A stretch of 64,000 nucleotides of DNA from Aphrocallistes beatrix (Eukaryota; Porifera; Hexactinellida; Sceptrulophora; Aphrocallistidae). Location of the stretch: positions 11,257,524 to 11,321,523 of the forward strand of contig OY725488.1 of assembly GCA_963281255.1 (NCBI GenBank), in the 5' to 3' direction. The position numbers and the translations under genes are program-made. Every line of letters starts with the position of its first letter. Within the stretch, counting starts at the first letter, position 1. The notes under the pieces are model-generated. The model had not been told where the DNA came from and ran no database searches. It saw only the letters and a list, made by a program, of their open reading frames with translations. Positions 41,236 to 52,734 of this stretch are shown here, in pieces.

Positions 41236-41559
41236 TTAGAACCCATTTTAGTGTACCGACTATATATACTATGCAAAGTAGAAACTGCCCTATATGGGTT
41301 TTTTGTTGTTTTCTTTTCCTCGGTAACGGATCTAGAGAATAGAAAATGAGTATAGGCTTAATGAGTTTTGGGCACGAGGTTTTTTATTTATCGGCTCCCG
41401 AAATTACTATACGATTTTTGATCTAACACTTCAGGACACATTGGGACACCTAAACTCTAGACAAACTATAACTCTGAATGCAACAAAATATTTTAACGCA
41501 TGTGGTACTGAAAATTCTACCGGACCAAATCGCACAAAATTTGCGCCAAAACTTTTTAT

Positions 41560-41724
41560 TCGAGGTATATTGTACTTTATATTTGGGTAATAGTAGCTGA
41601 CACTTATTCCTAACATTCTCCTCCACATGTGCCTCGGTTTCTGTCTATATCAAGATTGAACAGTTTCGAGTTTTCTGAATGAAATAGTAACTCCAAACGC
41701 GCAATATGTCTCCTATCGACTCAT
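41560..41724 (-). pseudogene. r2: decayed 5' end of a clade B helicase
   Basis: An ATG at 41722-41724 begins MSR, followed by a stop and then ETYCAF..., the degraded zinc ribbon. Short matches to the family follow in shifted frames (a HMWRRM/SYYYPNIKYNIP stretch standing for the CGGEWVGI...YYHPDNKYYEI segment). Only about the first 60 codons are recognisable. It lies about 265 bases from the H9 stop, the usual gene spacing. Confidence 0.65.
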
Positions 41725-41897
41725 TTCCAGACTAGTTAATTGAAAACGAAGAAAACATGATGATTTAAATCACTACTTTACTACATCGATTAGAATTAAG
41801 TTAGTCCGAAATAGAAATTGTATGTATTAACAAAATAACAAACATAACTTTGCAATTAACTTTACAAATGCAACAAATGAATGGAAGGATGCAATAA

Positions 41898-41917
41898 GCA
41901 TTATAGGCTAGTCCTGA
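41898..41917 (-). promoter_or_regulatory. Conserved 3' flank motif of H9
   Basis: GCATTATAGGCTAGTCCTGA, 74 bases past the H9 stop. Confidence 0.55.
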
Positions 41918-41990
41918 AAAATCATATACAAATTAGATTACAGTAAAACTAAAATTAGGGGGACAAAGATCTTTCCACTCAATCACTAGG

Positions 41991-44900
41991 TTATTTGGGA
42001 TGGTTAGGATTGTACTTGTAGTAGCTATGCTGCGGGGGCTGTTGACGTGTCATTGGCTGCGGTTGCATGTATTGCATTGGAGGCTGGATTATATCCGATG
42101 AAGGGACGATTAACTGGAGAGCAGGCACTTGAGTGCAATCAGAAACTAATGTTACATTCATGAGATGAGGATTCTGTACACTAACTGAAGGTTGCATTTG
42201 TGTCAGAATAGCTTTTTGCTCCAAGTAACGTTGTCTCTCCAAATTCTCCAGGACAAATTTCGCAAATGTCAGCTGATCATTAATAGCAGCTGTTATTTCT
42301 GTACTAACATGAACTTGACTTATCTCTTGTTGGCAGGCGGCAATGAATGCTTGTAAAAGGTTAAACTTAGTTTGGTATGTCCCATCAGTATGCTCTTCTG
42401 GTGAAAATACGTCCGCGAATGATCCAACTGAGTCTTTTCTCTCAGCTGGTTTAGCTCTTCTAACTTCTACCTTTTCTCTCTCTTTGCACCTTTTAACTTC
42501 AAAACTTTGTCTTTCTAAATTCTCAAGTGCAATTCTCGCATATGTCAGCTGATTATTAATGACAACCGTTATTTCTGCGTTAGCATGAACCTGAGTTATT
42601 TCTTGCTGGCAGATGGTTATGATTGCGTGTAGAGCATTGCACTTATTGTGGTACATCTCCTCATATGATCTTCAGGTGGAATCATTCTTTCACTCGTCTG
42701 GACAGATCCTGTCTTCCTATTTTTTACGTTTTCTGAGTTTTTCCCCTCCGTTTTTTTGTCCTTTCTTTGGGAATTTTTAACTTCAAAAGTTTTGAATTCT
42801 TCCAAAGATTTGAAGAATCCCTGATTGCCTTCACAAGCATCAACGTATTTAGTCCACACATTAGAACAATCTCCTATGTTAGTTACACAATCTGAATCCC
42901 CTATAACTACAACCCATCCTCTAGCTCGAGTTAGAATAGTATTGAACTGTTTGACGTCATCTAACAGACCTAGGTCTAGCCTTGCTTCCAAAGATATGTC
43001 GCTAGGAACATCAGTAGTCGTTCTCACAGTATTAACGACAATGAGATCGTATTCCATACCCTGAATACCTTCTAAGTTCCTGACATCGATGGTGCGTTTA
43101 TTAACACAGTTCCTATCTCGACAAGATCGGTTCCTGTATTTGAAATGGCCTAGGTTCCTACACTTCATTTCTTCTTCTCTTAAGTAATCATTTATCAACC
43201 TGACTTGAGATTTGTAGGTTGTCAAGACTGCCATGTTTTCAACTCGAACACCTAAATTCGCGAACTTTTGCAATACTCCAACAGTTAACTCAGCTTCTTC
43301 TTCGTTATAGAAAGAAGGGAACCCGTGGAGACGTCTCTCTTCTCCTTTCACGTGGAGGAAGGAAAGAGATGGGAAGTTAGCAGGACCTTCTAAAGTGGGT
43401 GGATTAGAACGCAGACTTCCTTCATAGAACAATTCGGAAAGAAAGCAAACTATCTCCACACTTGACCTGAAATTTTCTAACAGAGTGATATTACATTTGT
43501 GAGGACTCTGGGGTTGGTACTCTGGTAGCGTATCGAGGCGTTCTAACAGAGACTGGTCTAAGTGGAATTGACGTCCGTGTTTGGAGAGAATCAGAGGGCG
43601 AGACTGTCTGACGTCACCTGCTAGAGCTATCTTAGTGTCTAATCCAGCTAGAGACAGAGGTATGCAAGCCTCTGGCTCTATCAGCTGAGCTGCTTCGTCG
43701 ATGAAAATGTGAGTGAAAAGATTCTTTGTACAGTCACGATCTTTGGGATGGATTAAACTGGAACTAGTTACAGTAGTAGTCACCACTATAGAACACCTCT
43801 CAAGTTCATTCAATGGCAGTCGTTTATATGCTCCATCTTGTATATTTGCGAAATAGTGTATCTTTTTGTCCCAAAAGATGTTCCTCGTGATTGCAAAATG
43901 TCGAAACAATTTCGGCCTTCGACTTCGCTTATCGTATAGCATATCGATGCCATCGAAAAATTCCTTTAACAGATCAATGTAGAGGTTTGCACAACTGTTG
44001 GTTTTGGTTGTGACGAGTATTCTAGAATTCTTAAATGTCAATGCAATCAATTTAGCCGCGATTGCTAACGTTTTCGTCTTACCACATCCGAATGAACCAC
44101 AAATAATGGTGGGAATGCTAGTGTATTTGGAATTGATGATGCTATACACGGCTTCCTTCTGTGTGGTGGTCAGAGTTTCATAACTGAGTAAGCTGAGTAG
44201 ATGGTCTTCATCCCAGTGTCTGGGTATTCGTATTTTTCTCAAAGTGGGAAATAGAATGGCCTCTTTTAGCGGTTTTATATCGTCCAGAGCTTGGTGCATT
44301 TTCTCATACTCGTCGCGTTCAGGCATAAACCTAACCATCGCCAATCCCCCACTCTCTTCACAGGTTTCAATCGTCTCGATCGTGATTGAAAATATGAGAT
44401 AATCAATGCCTGTGCGTACACAGGTACACTCATAGGCAACTTTTGTACGTTTCGGGATTATGTAGGCTATTCTCGGAGGTCGGAACGCACGGTAGCCCTC
44501 AAAGAGCTGATGTTTCAGATTAAATCGAATAAAATAATGATTGTGTTTTGCAGTTTCCAAATTTTCTTGGCCATATTCATTATCAAGAAGCATTTCTTTA
44601 TCGACTGTTTTGTAAGATATTTCATAATCATGGAGGTCATACTTTATTAGAGATTTCTTATGCTCGTACTCCTCAAGCTGTAACAAAGTCTGGAATCTGA
44701 TGGCATAATTTTCTTTTAAGATTCTATCATTGATTTTGTCAAAAAATCCTATTTTAATTTTCTCTCCTATATTTTCCGGCATTTTATGCTTCATAAAAGT
44801 CTTAGTGTTAAAAAGTTGAAATTTGTGTTCCCAATTAACTGGCAGAATATCTTGAACTGGAGGGACTTGTTTCATTCGAAGTGGTTTGGTCTCAGCTTTG

Positions 44901-46474
44901 AATGTTTCACTTGCTTTTTTAAAAGTCACCCCTTTCACCTTAACGTTAACTTCCCTAGCTACTAGTCCACCATCCTTGCACTCCACCACAATGTAGACTT
45001 GATGCTGTCCTATTTTAGGTTTGAATAATAAATTTATGTCGATGAACGTAGTACTGTCTATTTCCTGTTGCAAGTGATAGTAAGTTCTATTTGGAATATC
45101 GGGAAATTTTATTTCGCTATATTTACTCTTTTCTACACCCTTATAGACTCCTTTTAGTTTGAACATGTTACGATCTTCATATAATGTAATACCATGTAAG
45201 AACTCACGTTTAGTTGATTTTATCCTGAACACCCATTTGAACTCTTGAGGCAACTCATCCATTGTCTGTTCTAGATGATTGTCACAAAGTATCTCGATAT
45301 GTTTCGGCCTATTCATTACGACATCCTCTATTCTTATGAGCTGAATCTCCTCTTGCACCCTCAAATAATACTCTGAATCTTCTTCGATTTTCTGAGGTTT
45401 ACTGGAAATCACATTAGAAGCCGTTTTGTTTTTTTGTTTTTTCTTCTTACTAGAGGATGGATTCTTACAAGCTCCATCCTGACTCTGAGAAGAGAAGGAT
45501 TGAGATCTGCTACTACTGGTGTTACTACTTGTGCTTGAAGTAGATTGATATCTACCGCTACTATGATAACCGCTGGAGGTAGATTGGGATTTGTTGCCAC
45601 TATGATAACTACTGGAGGTAGATTGGGATTTATTGCCACTAGAATAACTATTTGGGGTAGATTGAGATCTGTTACTACTAGAATAACTACTTGGGGGAGA
45701 TTGAGATCTACTGCCATTAGAATAACCACTTGCATTGGCACTGGCGTGACTGCTGGAACTCTGGGACCTATATCTGGGAAAATTTTGGCCTCCTCTGTCT
45801 CTTCTGTCTCTATTGTCTCTGCTTCTTTCGCGGTTTTCTTCTTCCGCTTTCTGAGCTTGTTTCCATACTTTTAACTCTTCGTCTGAATGTGCGTACTTAC
45901 ATCCAGTAGAAAAGTCGCACCTCCCATGCCTCATGAAACTTCGACACACTTCATACGTAACTTTGCTAAAGGGGACTTTAGGCCTTGCCCTTATGGGACC
46001 CTTGTACTGGAGACTAGAGCCTACTTCAGGCAGTATCTTCATGCCTTTAGTTCTAGCCACGTGATCTCTACTTTCTAGATGTGTTACTAAGTTGGGAACA
46101 TCTCTGAACTCGACTTTACATATGACACAGCGAATTTTATCAGAACTAGGTCTCTTCATGTCCTCCAACCACTTCTCCTCCTCTATCCACAGCTCTAGCT
46201 CAAGTTGGTTGTGAGCATACCGACACTTCTCACCTCGATAACATCTGTCATCCTTAACGTAAGGACAGAATATGTGTTCGCTGTAGAACAGCCTGCGACG
46301 AACTGGATAATACCTTCTATCTGGGTCATAGTAGCCGACGTTTATACCCAACCATTCTCCTCCACAGGAGTCACAAGTACCTCGATATCTGGACTTTGCT
46401 AAGATCGGACGATTTCTAGTTTTCGTCTCATTGAAACAGTACTCGCAAACGCGATGTGTCTCATATCGATTCAT
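41991..46474 (-). pseudogene. H9: clade B zinc-finger SF1B helicase with one C-terminal frameshift
   Basis: The first frame (42617-46474, starting MNRYETHRVCEYCF) is 1,285 residues and holds the entire zinc cassette, a long Ser-rich linker (repeats like GNKSQSTSSSYHS) and a complete helicase core. Walker A is GSFGCGKT at 793-800 (Pro to Ser at a variable position, GxxGxGKT kept); DEAA is at 926-929. At about 42663 one base is missing just before the first CQQE module (PPEDH-frameshift); the rest continues in 41991-42656 with two modules and the Pro/Gln tail. The core could still be made as a protein truncated right after the helicase, so this may be a functional tail-less gene, not a dead one. 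Promoter with TATA and E-box upstream; YAG at 46487. Confidence 0.83.
45540..45745 (-). repeat. Ser-rich linker repeats in H9
   Basis: Degenerate 39-bp units encode SYSSGNKSQSTS-like repeats, homologous to the H8 minisatellite but more diverged. Confidence 0.75.
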
Positions 46475-46914
46475 TACCAGAATAGTCTATCAATTTAAAT
46501 AAAGAAACATAAACGATTTCTCTCACTATATGCAAATAAATATGCATTAATTAACGGATAAATAATAATTGATTTGTTTTTCCAGTTTTTTTGTAATTTT
46601 GACTAAATCAAAATCGCATATATATTAAAATTTGCCACTTAACTTGTCGAAATAAGAGAAATTACTATTAGAGATGCATACATTCCAACTTGAGTTGTGA
46701 TCAAAGCAGGACGCACGGGACATAATGGGTAAATTTCATGTAAAAGCAAAAATTAACGAATAGCAGAGTGAAAAAAGCGGGATGATTGGCATGTATGGTA
46801 GTGGAATTTCGTACATCACTGAATTCACTAAAATATCTGAATTTGAGAATTTGTAGTATAATTAATAGAGAATTAACTAGAGATAGTATGTATATTTTAA
46901 TCAAACAGTATATT

Positions 46915-47047
46915 GATTGGCCTCAGTGGCTACAGTATGCTCATAGTAACACATCAGTTGAGTTATATTCAGTTTATATTGTAATTGAACTGAACCTATT
47001 TATATCAATTTGTTCTTAGAGAGATAAGCCAACGGTACAGTCACGTG
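46915..47047 (-). promoter_or_regulatory. H9 core promoter block: E-box and TATA box
   Basis: On the minus strand CACGTG (47042-47047) is followed about 40 bases later by TATAAATAG (46996-47004) and then by the conserved segment at 46915-46944. The layout matches H6. The TATA box is about 520 bases from the start codon. Confidence 0.6.
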
Positions 47048-47182
47048 CTGAGAGTACAATGCAGATAGGTTTATTGGCAAGATTAATTATGTAAAGACTT
47101 ACTGAAATAATCCTTTCTGAATGTTTATTTCAGATATCACATTTAGAAAAACCTAGAATTAATATTTCCATATGTATTAAAA

Positions 47183-47403
47183 CAGGATGGAAACCTGCAA
47201 CCCCACCCTGACTCTAAAAAGAGGATAGAAATAAAACTAGGAGTCTGTTGTGAGCATATCAACACCACTCACTTCGATCATATATATCAGTTATGCTGAA
47301 ATGACATGGTTTATTTTAACTGTAATACTTCTTAAGACAAATTGTGAAACAGTACCTCAGTGAAACAGTCCCTTTGCACGCGAGATGTCTCGTATCGACT
47401 CAT
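47183..47403 (-). pseudogene. r3: deleted and decayed 5' end of a clade B helicase
   Basis: Starts MSRYETSRVQRDCF at 47403 and is out of frame within 25 codons. Nucleotide similarity to H5/H7/H10 reappears for the first CCCH (CATTTCAGCATAACTGATAT, ...ATATGCTCACAACAGACT on the minus strand), then jumps to the SQGGACRYPSS segment near the end of the linker. The C2H2 and second CCCH are deleted. It sits 265 bases from the H10 stop, exactly as r2 does from H9. Confidence 0.7.
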
Positions 47404-47572
47404 TTCCAGACTAGGTAATTGAAAACGAAAGAAGCATGAATAAATCACTACTTTACTACATCGATTAGAAATCATTCTTGTTAGTCCAAAAATAGGAATT
47501 GTATGTATCAACAAAATAACAAACAAAACTAAGTAACTTTACAAATTTCAAAAATGGCTGGAGGGATCAATA

Positions 47573-47592
47573 AGCATTAGAGACTAGTCCTG
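47573..47592 (-). promoter_or_regulatory. Conserved 3' flank motif of H10
   Basis: GCATTAGAGACTAGTCCTGA, exact consensus, 76 bases past the H10 stop. Confidence 0.55.
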
Positions 47593-47667
47593 AAAATCAT
47601 ATACAAACTAGTAGATTACACTAAAACTCAAAAAGGGGGATAAAGATCTTTCAACTCAGTCACCATG

Positions 47668-50600
47668 TTATTTGGGATAGAGAGAAAAAGACTGTTGACG
47701 TGTCATTGGTTTCGGTTGCATGTATTGTGTTGGAGGCTGGATTATATCCGTTGAAGGGGTCTTTAACTGGGGAGCAGCCACTTGAGTGCAATCAGGAACT
47801 AATGTTACATTCATGAGATGAGGATTTTGTATACTAACTGAAGGTTGCACTTGTGTTAGGGTCGCTTGTCGCTCAAAGTGATGCTGTCTCTCCAAATTCT
47901 CCAGGACAAGTTTAGCAAATCTCAGCTGATCATTAATAGCAGCTGATATTTCTGTACTGGCATGAACCTGACTTATCTCTTGTTGGCAGGCGGCAATGAA
48001 TGCTTGTAAAAGGTTAAATTTATTCTGGTATGTCCCATCAGTATGCTCCTCTGGTGAAAAGATGCCCTCAAATGATCCAGCTGAGTTTCCTGTTCTTTTT
48101 CTGTCAGCTGGTTTAGCTCTCTTAACTTCCACTTCCTCTCTATCCTTGATCTTTTTAACTTCATAAGTTTGTCTTTCCAGATTCTCACAGGCGATTCTCG
48201 CAAAATTCAGCTGATTATAAATAGCCGCACTGATATCAGTGCTAGCATGAGGCTGAGTAATCTCTTTTTGGCAGATGTTTATGAATACGTGCAGAGCATT
48301 GAACTTAGTCTGATACATCTCAGTATGAACTTCAGGTGGAGCCATTTCTCCACCGGCTCCGGTAGAACCAGTTTTTCTATCTTTTTCGTTCATTTTTGAA
48401 TTCTTTCTCTCTGCTTTCTTTCCTCTTTCTTTGGACCTTTTAACTTCAAAATCTTCCAAACACTTGAAGAACCCTTGATTTCCTTCACAAGCATCTATGT
48501 ACTTACTCCACACATTGGAGCAATTTCCAATGCTGGTCAGACAATCTGAGTCTCCTATCACCACAACCCATCCTCTAGCTCGAGTCAGAGTAGTATTGAA
48601 CTGTCTAACGTCATCTAGTAGACCTAGGTCCAACCTTTCTTCCAAAGATATGTCTTTCTGAACATCAGTGGTTGTTCTCACAGTATTAACGACAATGAGA
48701 TCGTATTCCATACCGTCGATGCTTTCTAAGTTCCTAACATCGATCGTGCGTTTATTGACACAGTTCCTATCTCGACAGGACCGGTTCCTGTATTTGAAAT
48801 GGCCTAGGTTTCTACAATTCACTTCTTCTTCTCTTAAATAATCATTTATCAACCTGACTTGAGATTTGTAGGTTGTCAAGACTGCCATGTTTTCAACTCG
48901 AACACCTAAATTCGCAAACTTTTGCAGTACTCCAACAGTTAACTCAGCTTCTTCTTCGTTATAGAAGGAAGGGAAACCGTGGAGACGTCGCTCTTCTCCT
49001 TTCACGTGGAGGAAGGAAAGAGATGGGAAGTTAGCAGGACCTTCTAAAGTGGGTGGATTAGATCGCAGACTTCCTTCATAAAACAATTCTGAAAGAAAGC
49101 AAACTATCTCCACGCTTGATCTGAAGTTTTCTAACAGAGTGATATTGCATTTGTAAGGACTCTGAGGTTGGTACTCTGGTAAAGTCTCAAAACGTTCTAA
49201 CAGAGAATTATCTAGATTAAATTGACGTCCGTGTTTGGAGAGAATCAGAGGACGAGACTGTCTGACGTCACCTGCTAGAGCTATCTTAGTGTCTAACCCA
49301 GCTAGAGACAGAGGTATGCAAGCCTCTGGCTCTATCAATTGATCTGCATGGTCAAGAAAGATGTGAGTGAACAGATTCTTTATACAATCACGATCTTTTG
49401 GTAAGATTAAACTCGAGCTGGCTACAGTAGTTGTCACCACTATATAGAACATCTCTTAAGTTCTTTCAATGGCAGTCGTTTATATGCTCCATCTTGTATA
49501 TTTGTGAATGTATGTGTCTTCTTGTTCCAATGTGTATTCCTCGTAGCAGCAAAATGTCGGTATAACTTCGGCCTTCGACTTCGCTTGTCGTCGAGCATTT
49601 CAATTCCATCGAAATATTCAGCTAGCAAATCTACGTACAAGTTTGCACAACTGTTCGCTCTGGTTGCAATAAGAATTCTAGAATTATGGAATGTCAATGC
49701 AATCAATTTAGCCGCAATTGCTAGCGTTTTCGTCTTACCACAGCCAAATGGACCACAAATAATGGTGGGGATGCTAGTGTATTTAGATTTGATGATACTA
49801 TGCACGGCTTCCTTCTGTGTGGTGGTTAGAATTTCATAATTAAGTAAGCGGAGTAGATGGTGTTCGTCCCATTGTTCAGGCTTTTGTATCTGTCTCAATG
49901 TTGGAAATAGAATTGTATCTCTCAACGGTTTTATATCGTGCAGAGCTTGGTGCATCTTCTCATACTCGTCACGCGCCGGAGTAAACCTAACCATCGCCAA
50001 ACCTCCACTCTCTTCACAAGCTTCAACCGTGTCGATTGTGATTGAAAATATTAGATAGTCAATACCTGTGCGTACACAGTAGCAGCACTCGTAGGCGTTT
50101 TTTGAGTGATTCGGGATTATGTAGGCTATTCTGGGTGGACGCAAAGTATGGTAACCCTCAAAGAGTTGATGATTCAAATTAAATCTGATAAATCTGCGAT
50201 TTTCTTCAGCAGTTTCCTGTTTTTCTTGAGCATTATCGTTTTCAATAAGCATTTCTTTATAAACTGTTTCGTGAGTTATTTTATAGTCCAACAGATCATA
50301 TTTGCTTAGAAGTTTCTTATGTTGGTACTCTTCCAGATGTAATATGGTGTGGAATCTAGTTGTATAACTATCTTTAACGATTCTATCATTTATCATATTA
50401 AAAAATCCTCCTTTAATCCTATCCTCTATGATATCAGGAATTTTATGCCTATTATCCAGGGAGCTCCCAATTGACTGGCAGAATGTCCTGAACTGAGGAA
50501 ACCTTCTTGGGGATTGGAACAGTCTCAGATTTGACTGTTTCACCCGCTTCCTTAAATGTTATTCCTTTCACTTTAACCTTAACTTCTCTAGTTACTAGTC

Positions 50601-51819
50601 CACCATCCATACACTCTATCACGAAGTAGACTCGATGCTGTCCTATTCGAGGCTTAAATACCAGAGTGACGTCGATATACGTTGCACAATTTATCTCCTG
50701 TTGCAACTGATAGCAATTTCTATTCGGAACATAGGGGAAATTTAGTTCACTATATTTACCCTCCTTCACACCCTTATGAACTCCTTCTAGCTTGAACATG
50801 TTACGATCTTCGTATAACAGAATGCCGTGTAAGATCTCGCGTTTAGATGATTTTATTCTGAACACCCATTTGAATTCTTTTGAAGACTCCTCCTCCATTG
50901 TTTGCTCCAAATCATTGTTACAAAGTATCTCGACATGGTTAGGCCTATTCTTTACGACATCCTCGATTCTTATGAACTGAATCTCCCCTTGCACCCTCCA
51001 ATAATATTCTGAATCATTTTCTATTTTTTCGGGTTCACTGGAGCTCATTTCAGATTTTCTCTTGGAATCTCGATTCCTATTACTAGAGGATGAATATCTA
51101 CAAGCTCCACCCTGACTCTGAGAAGAGAAGGATTGAGAGGCGTAACTGCTGGAAATATGGGGTTCTCTTCTCTCTATAACTTCTTTCTCTGCTATCTGAG
51201 CCTCCATCCATACCTTTAGCTCTTCGTCTGTATGTGCATGCTTACACTCAGTGGAATCTTCGCACCTCCCATGCTTCATGAAACTTCGACACAATTCATA
51301 CGTATCTTTGCTAAAGGGGACTTTAGGCCTTGCCCTTATGGGACCCTTGTACTGGAGACTAGAGCCTACTTCAGGTAGTATCTTCATGACTTTGGTTCTA
51401 GCCACGTGATCTCTACTTTCTAGATGTGTTTCTAGGTTGGGAACATCTCTGAACTCGACTTTACAGATGACACAGCGAATCTTTTCAGAACTAGGTCTCT
51501 TCATCTCTGTAAACATTTTCTCCTGCTCTATCCACACTTCTAGCTCAAGTCTGTTGTGAGCATAACGACACCGCTCACCTTGTTCACATATTTCAGTTCT
51601 ACTGAAATGACATAGTCTATTTTCAGTGTGTTCCTTTTTCCGACGAACTTCGTAATATTTGTTATCTGGGTGATAGTAGCCGACATGTATCCCTACCCAT
51701 TCCCCTCCACATGTGATACAAATGCCTCTTTGTTTTAACTTTTCTAAAGTTGGACGATTTATTGTCTTTGTTCGATCGAAACATGCCTTGCACACGCGAT
51801 AGGTCTCGTGTCGACTCAT
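47668..51819 (-). pseudogene. H10: clade B zinc-finger helicase with two breaks, motif II DHAD
   Basis: Start set at MSRHETYRVCKACF (51817-51819), six codons inside the open frame. The first frame (to 50452) covers the zinc cassette, a short linker and the middle domain, and ends after PVNWE. About 26 bases are missing near 50455-50468 relative to H7, shifting the frame. The second frame (49440 upward) covers the stalk to motif Ia. A two-base TA repeat expansion near 49441-49444 shifts it again. The third frame (47668-49452) holds motif II onward, two CQQE modules and a shortened Pro/Gln tail. Motif II reads DHAD (49342-49353), so the catalytic Glu is absent, as in H7. Probably a pseudogene. 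Confidence 0.82.
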
Positions 51820-52081
51820 GCAAAGACGGTTTATCAATTCTATTAAAATAAATATATAAACAGATTCTCCATCATTATGTGCAAATCGAATGAACAGAAA
51901 TTATTACATATACAGTATATTATAGTATTTTTAAATTGTTTAAACAAATTTGACTAAACTTAGCCACACTCAAATAGGCATTTAATTGTTTATATTGATA
52001 CATTTGATGTAATTAAGGTTTTCTATAGCCACTAAAAGGAATTGAATTTGAGTATTACTAGGATAATTCATAGAGAACAAG

Positions 52082-52345
52082 CAAGCGAAGCGTGCTTGTT
52101 CTCTGTGAATAGACACTTTGTCTCCGCTGGCGGCGCCTTTCGGGCGTCTGCGGTCACATTTCTTATAAGGGGATAACATATCTAAATAAATATGTCTGTC
52201 TTACTGTTAAAATCGCTATCACTCGAAAAATCATCAAATTTGTCAATTTTTGATGCGTAATGATGACGTCATAACAGAGTGATGAGTAAGCATTTTTTTA
52301 TGAGAGTTGCATCATGTGTGAAATATATTATTAACAAATTTGTTC
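52082..52345 (-). mobile_element. Helitron/HINE-like repeat, copy M3
   Basis: Inverted relative to M1 and M2. Hairpin CAAGCGAAGCGTGCTTG at 52082-52098, then the GC-rich segment and the ATGACGTCATAACAGAGTG block. It interrupts a stretch (52030-52078) that matches the H8 upstream region at 41100-41140. Confidence 0.55.
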
Positions 52346-52613
52346 CATTTCCCTACTCAATGGGGGATGCTAAGACATAACTCGATAAATTCTCTGGTGA
52401 ATGATTTTACCAGCTTATATATATAAAATATACAATTTAAATATGAGTATGTACAAGTACTGTTTTTAGTCAGAAGATCAAAGATATTTCGTTTACCAGG
52501 AGGTGCGAGTGTTTATTTTGAAAGCTGAAGGGACGCGGAAGTCTAAAGAAACACTGAAACATAGGGTTAGGAATAATTCCTCCTGCACCCATTTTTTTGA
52601 GTTTCAATATTAA

Positions 52614-52700
52614 CAAGTGCGCTTCGCTTGCTTGCGCTGCGCGGCTTGCAGACACTGCATGTCCGCAGAGTCGCCCTACGGGCGCCTGGAGTTACTCAAT
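52614..52700 (-). mobile_element. Helitron/HINE-like 3' end fragment
   Basis: Hairpin CAAGTGCGCTTCGCTTG at 52614-52630 followed by a GC-rich segment (GCGCTGCGCGGCTTGCAGAC). It is the reverse complement of the ends of M1 and M2. Confidence 0.55.
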
Positions 52701-52734
52701 CTAAACTATTTTTGGAATTCTTTTCTTTTATATA

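Larger units (their letters stand above)
40894..41990. other. Promoter region of H8, relic r2, and 3' flank of H9
   Basis: Contains the H8 leader, a promoter block (41171-41235), AT-rich DNA, relic r2 and the H9 3' flank. No other gene is visible. Confidence 0.55.
46475..47667. other. Promoter region of H9, relic r3, and 3' flank of H10
   Basis: The H9 leader, the conserved promoter block (46800-47100, very similar to 29790-30110), relic r3, then the H10 3' flank. Same order as in the H8-r2-H9 interval. Confidence 0.6.
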
